Program-made: the position numbers and the translations under genes | Source of the DNA: Thermoplasmata archaeon | Lineage (GTDB): Archaea > Thermoplasmatota > Thermoplasmata > Thermoplasmatales > Thermoplasmataceae | Assembly: GCA_021793945.1 (NCBI GenBank) | Contig: JAJYRT010000108.1 | Span: 1-6,359, forward strand | Length of the DNA stretch: 6,359 bases | Direction: 5' to 3' | Shown: piece by piece, positions 4,420 to 6,359 of the stretch | Layout of the letters: the number at the start of each line of letters is the position of its first letter | Position numbering within the stretch: position 1 is the first letter of the stretch | Notes under the pieces: generated by a model | Told to the model about the DNA's origin: nothing | Seen by the model: only the letters and a program-made list of their open reading frames with translations | Databases searched by the model: none

Positions 4420-5118
4420 TCAGTCTGATTTTCCAACCTTGGAAATTTCCTTTGCTTCCTTCACTTCATTTTCCGGAATTTCCTTGTGGGTCAGCCACCA
4501 TGAATACCCCTTGAATTCTTTCAGCCTTTCCTTTGAACTCTCAACGGTTTTTGGGGGAGGGTTGATAACCTTGTCACCCATGATCTCATTAACAGGCCAG
4601 TTTGCAGGCATTGCGGCCTTGTACTTATCTGTCATCTGCAGTGCTTTTATCGCTCTTAGGAGTTCATTGACATTTCTCCCGATTTCAAGTGGGTAGTACA
4701 TAATGAGCCTGACCACGGAGTTCGGATCAACAATGAAAACTGCCCTAACGGTTGCAGCAGAGGACTGAGGATGAAGCATGCCCATTCTTGTGGCAACCCG
4801 TCCCATTGGATCACCAATGACAGGGAACGGTATTTTCATTTTCAGGTTCTCCTCTATCCAGTTCACCCACTCTATATGGCTTATGGTACTGTCCACTGAA
4901 AGCCCTATCAGTTCAGTGTTAAGCTTCCTGAAATCCTCTATTCTCTTGGCAAAAGAAAAAAACTCGGTTGTGCATACGGGGGTGAAATCTCCAGGGTGGC
5001 TGAAGAGCATAAACCATTTCCCTTTGTAGCTGGCTGGCAGGTCTATCATTCCATGAGTCGTTTCCACTTTTATCTCAGGAAATTTTTCTCCAATCAACGG
5101 AAAACTACCTTGTTCCAT
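4420..5118 (-). CDS. Peroxiredoxin, archaeal Prx6 type, single cysteine
   Basis: This 232-residue thiol peroxidase reduces hydrogen peroxide and organic peroxides in the cytoplasm. The active site [12 protein letters not shown] contains the peroxidatic Cys49 with Thr46, and the partner arginine is Arg125 in VRAVFIVDP. The C-terminal extension typical of the archaeal Prx6 group is present ([15 protein letters not shown], then [21 protein letters not shown]), and the total length is in the normal range. Cys49 is the only cysteine. The two extra C-terminal cysteines of Aeropyrum-type enzymes (Cys207 and Cys213) correspond here to Gly204 and Thr210, so it must work as a 1-Cys enzyme with an outside reductant. 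ATG at 5118 has only a weak GTGGTAAG ribosome site. It is divergent from the ABC exporter operon. Confidence 0.95.
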   Translation of the reverse strand: MEQGSFPLIGEKFPEIKVETTHGMIDLPASYKGKWFMLFSHPGDFTPVCTTEFFSFAKRIEDFRKLNTELIGLSVDSTISHIEWVNWIEENLKMKIPFPVIGDPMGRVATRMGMLHPQSSAATVRAVFIVDPNSVVRLIMYYPLEIGRNVNELLRAIKALQMTDKYKAAMPANWPVNEIMGDKVINPPPKTVESSKERLKEFKGYSWWLTHKEIPENEVKEAKEISKVGKSD

Positions 5119-5329
5119 TTCTTACCACACTGCAGAAAGAAATAAGGAGAAGAAATCTATTCTCATTAAGTATTAATGGTCTGAATACACGTCACACATC
5201 TTATGTTTTTTCAGTGAATCTGCATTATGGCTTTCAAGTGGATTTTTGTATTTTGTAAAACAATGAATAAGATGTAGAAGATGTCATAAATGATTTTCAG
5301 TCTCATCAAAACATCTATTCTGTACCAGA
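5119..5329. other. Divergent intergenic region, peroxiredoxin / ABC exporter
   Basis: This AT-rich region contains the promoters of both flanking units. For the peroxiredoxin a TATA-like TACTTAATG on the minus strand at about 5163-5171 would give a leader of some 20 bases. No RNA gene or open frame is evident. Confidence 0.4.
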
Positions 5330-5337
5330 TTATAAAT
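5330..5337 (+). promoter_or_regulatory. TATA box of the ABC exporter operon, probably leaderless
   Basis: TTATAAAT is centred about 23 bases before ATG 5357, placing the RNA start at or within a few bases of the start codon. The message is therefore probably leaderless, and the weak AAGTGA at 5344-5349 would not be in the transcript. Confidence 0.6.
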
Positions 5338-5356
5338 CAGAAGAAGTGAACAATTC

Positions 5357-6277
5357 ATGGTAATGATCAAAGCCGATGGATTAACAAAGAGATTCGGCAA
5401 TACAACTGCAGTAGATCATCTTTCATTTCAAGTCCAAAAAGGTGAGGTTTTTGGACTGCTCGGACCTAACGGTGCAGGCAAGACAACGACAGTAAGGATG
5501 CTTTGCTGTCTCATATCAAAGACAGAGGGAAATGCATCGGTTGGCGGCTTCGATATTTCCGAAAAAGAAGATGTAATGAAGATAAGGAAAATGATTGGGA
5601 TAGTGCATGATAATGTTGGCCTGTATGAATCACTTAGTGCATATGAAAATCTGGAGTTTTTTGGCAGGATGTATGAATTCCCAGAGTCAAGGTTGCATGA
5701 AAACATTGAGAAATACATGAAGATGCTGGATTTGTGGGAACGGAAAGACGCACCTGTAGCTTCGTTTTCAAAAGGAATGAAACAGAAAGTGGCAGTTGTG
5801 AGGGCCCTCGTTCATGAGCCCGAAATCCTTTTCATGGATGAACCAACTGCCAACCTGGACCCGGAAGCATCCAAAGTCATCAGAGACACAATTCTCGATT
5901 TGAAAAAGGAAAACAGGACAATTTTCCTCAATACGCATAATCTAGATGAGGCACAGAGGATTTGCGATAGAATTGGTGTGCTCAATACAAGGATGATTGC
6001 TGTTGACACCCCTGAAAATCTTGAAGCTGCTATAGGGGGCAGGAGAACCACTTTTGTGCTGGAAGAACTGAACAGCAGGATAATGGGTGCTGTCAGGGCA
6101 AGAATGCCGCGTGAAGTTCACGCACAGGACAACACTTTATCTGTTGAAATGTCAGATCCGGATAAAGAGACACCAGAGATTGTAAATGCTATTGTGGGAG
6201 CTGGTGGGAAGATTAAGTCTGTGAGGGAGACTAGTGCCAGCCTCGAAGAAGTTTACCTGAAGCTCGTGAAGGAGTGA
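5357..6277 (+). CDS. ABC transporter ATP-binding protein (ABC-2 exporter type)
   Basis: This 306-residue nucleotide-binding subunit belongs to the DrrA/NatA/CcmA-like group that energises ABC-2 exporters of drugs, lipids, ions or polysaccharides. Motifs in order are Walker A GPNGAGKTT at 36-44, a Q-loop region IGIVHDNVGLY at 80-90, signature SFSKGMKQK at 137-145, Walker B ILFMDEP at 157-163 with catalytic Glu162, D-loop NLDP at 167-169 region, and H-loop His194 in NTHNLDEA. A C-terminal domain of about 80 residues follows, typical of this group (ending SASLEEVYLKLVKE). The Q-loop carries Asp86 where Gln or Glu is usual. ATG 5357 is preferred for its spacing from the TATA box; ATG 5363 is possible. 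The permease gene begins 4 bases after the stop. Substrate not predictable. Confidence 0.95.
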   Translation: MVMIKADGLTKRFGNTTAVDHLSFQVQKGEVFGLLGPNGAGKTTTVRMLCCLISKTEGNASVGGFDISEKEDVMKIRKMIGIVHDNVGLYESLSAYENLEFFGRMYEFPESRLHENIEKYMKMLDLWERKDAPVASFSKGMKQKVAVVRALVHEPEILFMDEPTANLDPEASKVIRDTILDLKKENRTIFLNTHNLDEAQRICDRIGVLNTRMIAVDTPENLEAAIGGRRTTFVLEELNSRIMGAVRARMPREVHAQDNTLSVEMSDPDKETPEIVNAIVGAGGKIKSVRETSASLEEVYLKLVKE

Positions 6278-6281
6278 TTAT

Positions 6282-6359
6282 GTGAGATTTTGGAAATCCT
6301 GGTTGATAGCAAAGAAAGACATGAAAATAATACGGAAAAGGAAACTGCTTCTGGCTCTG
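6282..6359 (+). CDS. ABC-2 type permease, N-terminal fragment cut by window edge
   Basis: The first 26 residues are visible, from GTG at 6282: a basic, amphipathic start (RFWKSWLIAKKDMKIIRKRK) followed by LLLAL leading into a membrane segment. This pattern of a cytoplasmic 'AKKDxKxxxRxK' helix before the first membrane span is characteristic of ABC-2 permeases. The ribosome site GGAGTGA at 6271-6277 overlaps the stop codon of the ATP-binding gene, so the two are translated from one message. ATG at 6280 is followed directly by a stop and is not the start. The call depends largely on the neighbouring ATPase. Confidence 0.75.
   Translation, partial: MRFWKSWLIAKKDMKIIRKRKLLLAL

Overview
This window looks like an archaeal chromosome, most likely from the Thermoplasmatales (Euryarchaeota). 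That placement is inferred from several things. The tRNA gene lacks an encoded CCA. TATA-like boxes lie roughly 25-30 bases ahead of likely RNA starts, and one appears to drive a leaderless or nearly leaderless message. The gene set is also typical of thermoacidophiles: sulfur-carrier proteins, a sulfide:quinone-reductase-like flavoprotein, an archaeal Prx6-type peroxiredoxin and an AbrB/PIN toxin-antitoxin pair. Base composition is moderately AT-rich.

Layout. On the minus strand, bases 1620 down to 1 hold a compact three-gene operon: a DsrE-like protein, a TusA-like sulfur carrier, and a FAD-dependent SQR/FCSD-type oxidoreductase that runs off the left edge. Gaps are 8 and 33 bases. A perfect 8-base inverted repeat sits just upstream of the operon's likely promoter. 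Next is an intact tRNA-Leu(UAA) gene on the minus strand (1821-1905) with its own TATA box and T-run terminator.

Bases 1874-3831 form the most unusual part. The 5' 32 bases of the tRNA gene plus about 87 bases of upstream promoter DNA are repeated in direct orientation at 3832-3950 (about 87% identical by my hand alignment), ending inside the anticodon stem. The roughly 1.96 kb between the repeat starts carries a glyoxalase/VOC-fold protein gene (minus) and a vapBC toxin-antitoxin operon (plus). This is what a small element integrated in the 5' half of a tRNA gene would leave, although no integrase is visible. A tandem duplication is the main alternative.

Right of the repeat lie a 47-codon predicted two-helix membrane protein (plus), a peroxiredoxin with only one cysteine (minus), and, divergent from it, an ABC exporter operon: an ATP-binding subunit followed 4 bases later by the first 26 codons of a likely ABC-2 permease.

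The genes fall into functional groups: sulfane-sulfur handling on the left, peroxide and aldehyde detoxification in the middle and right, a toxin-antitoxin module that may stabilise the tRNA-bounded island, and an exporter of unknown substrate. No CRISPR array, rRNA or recognisable transposase or integrase is present.
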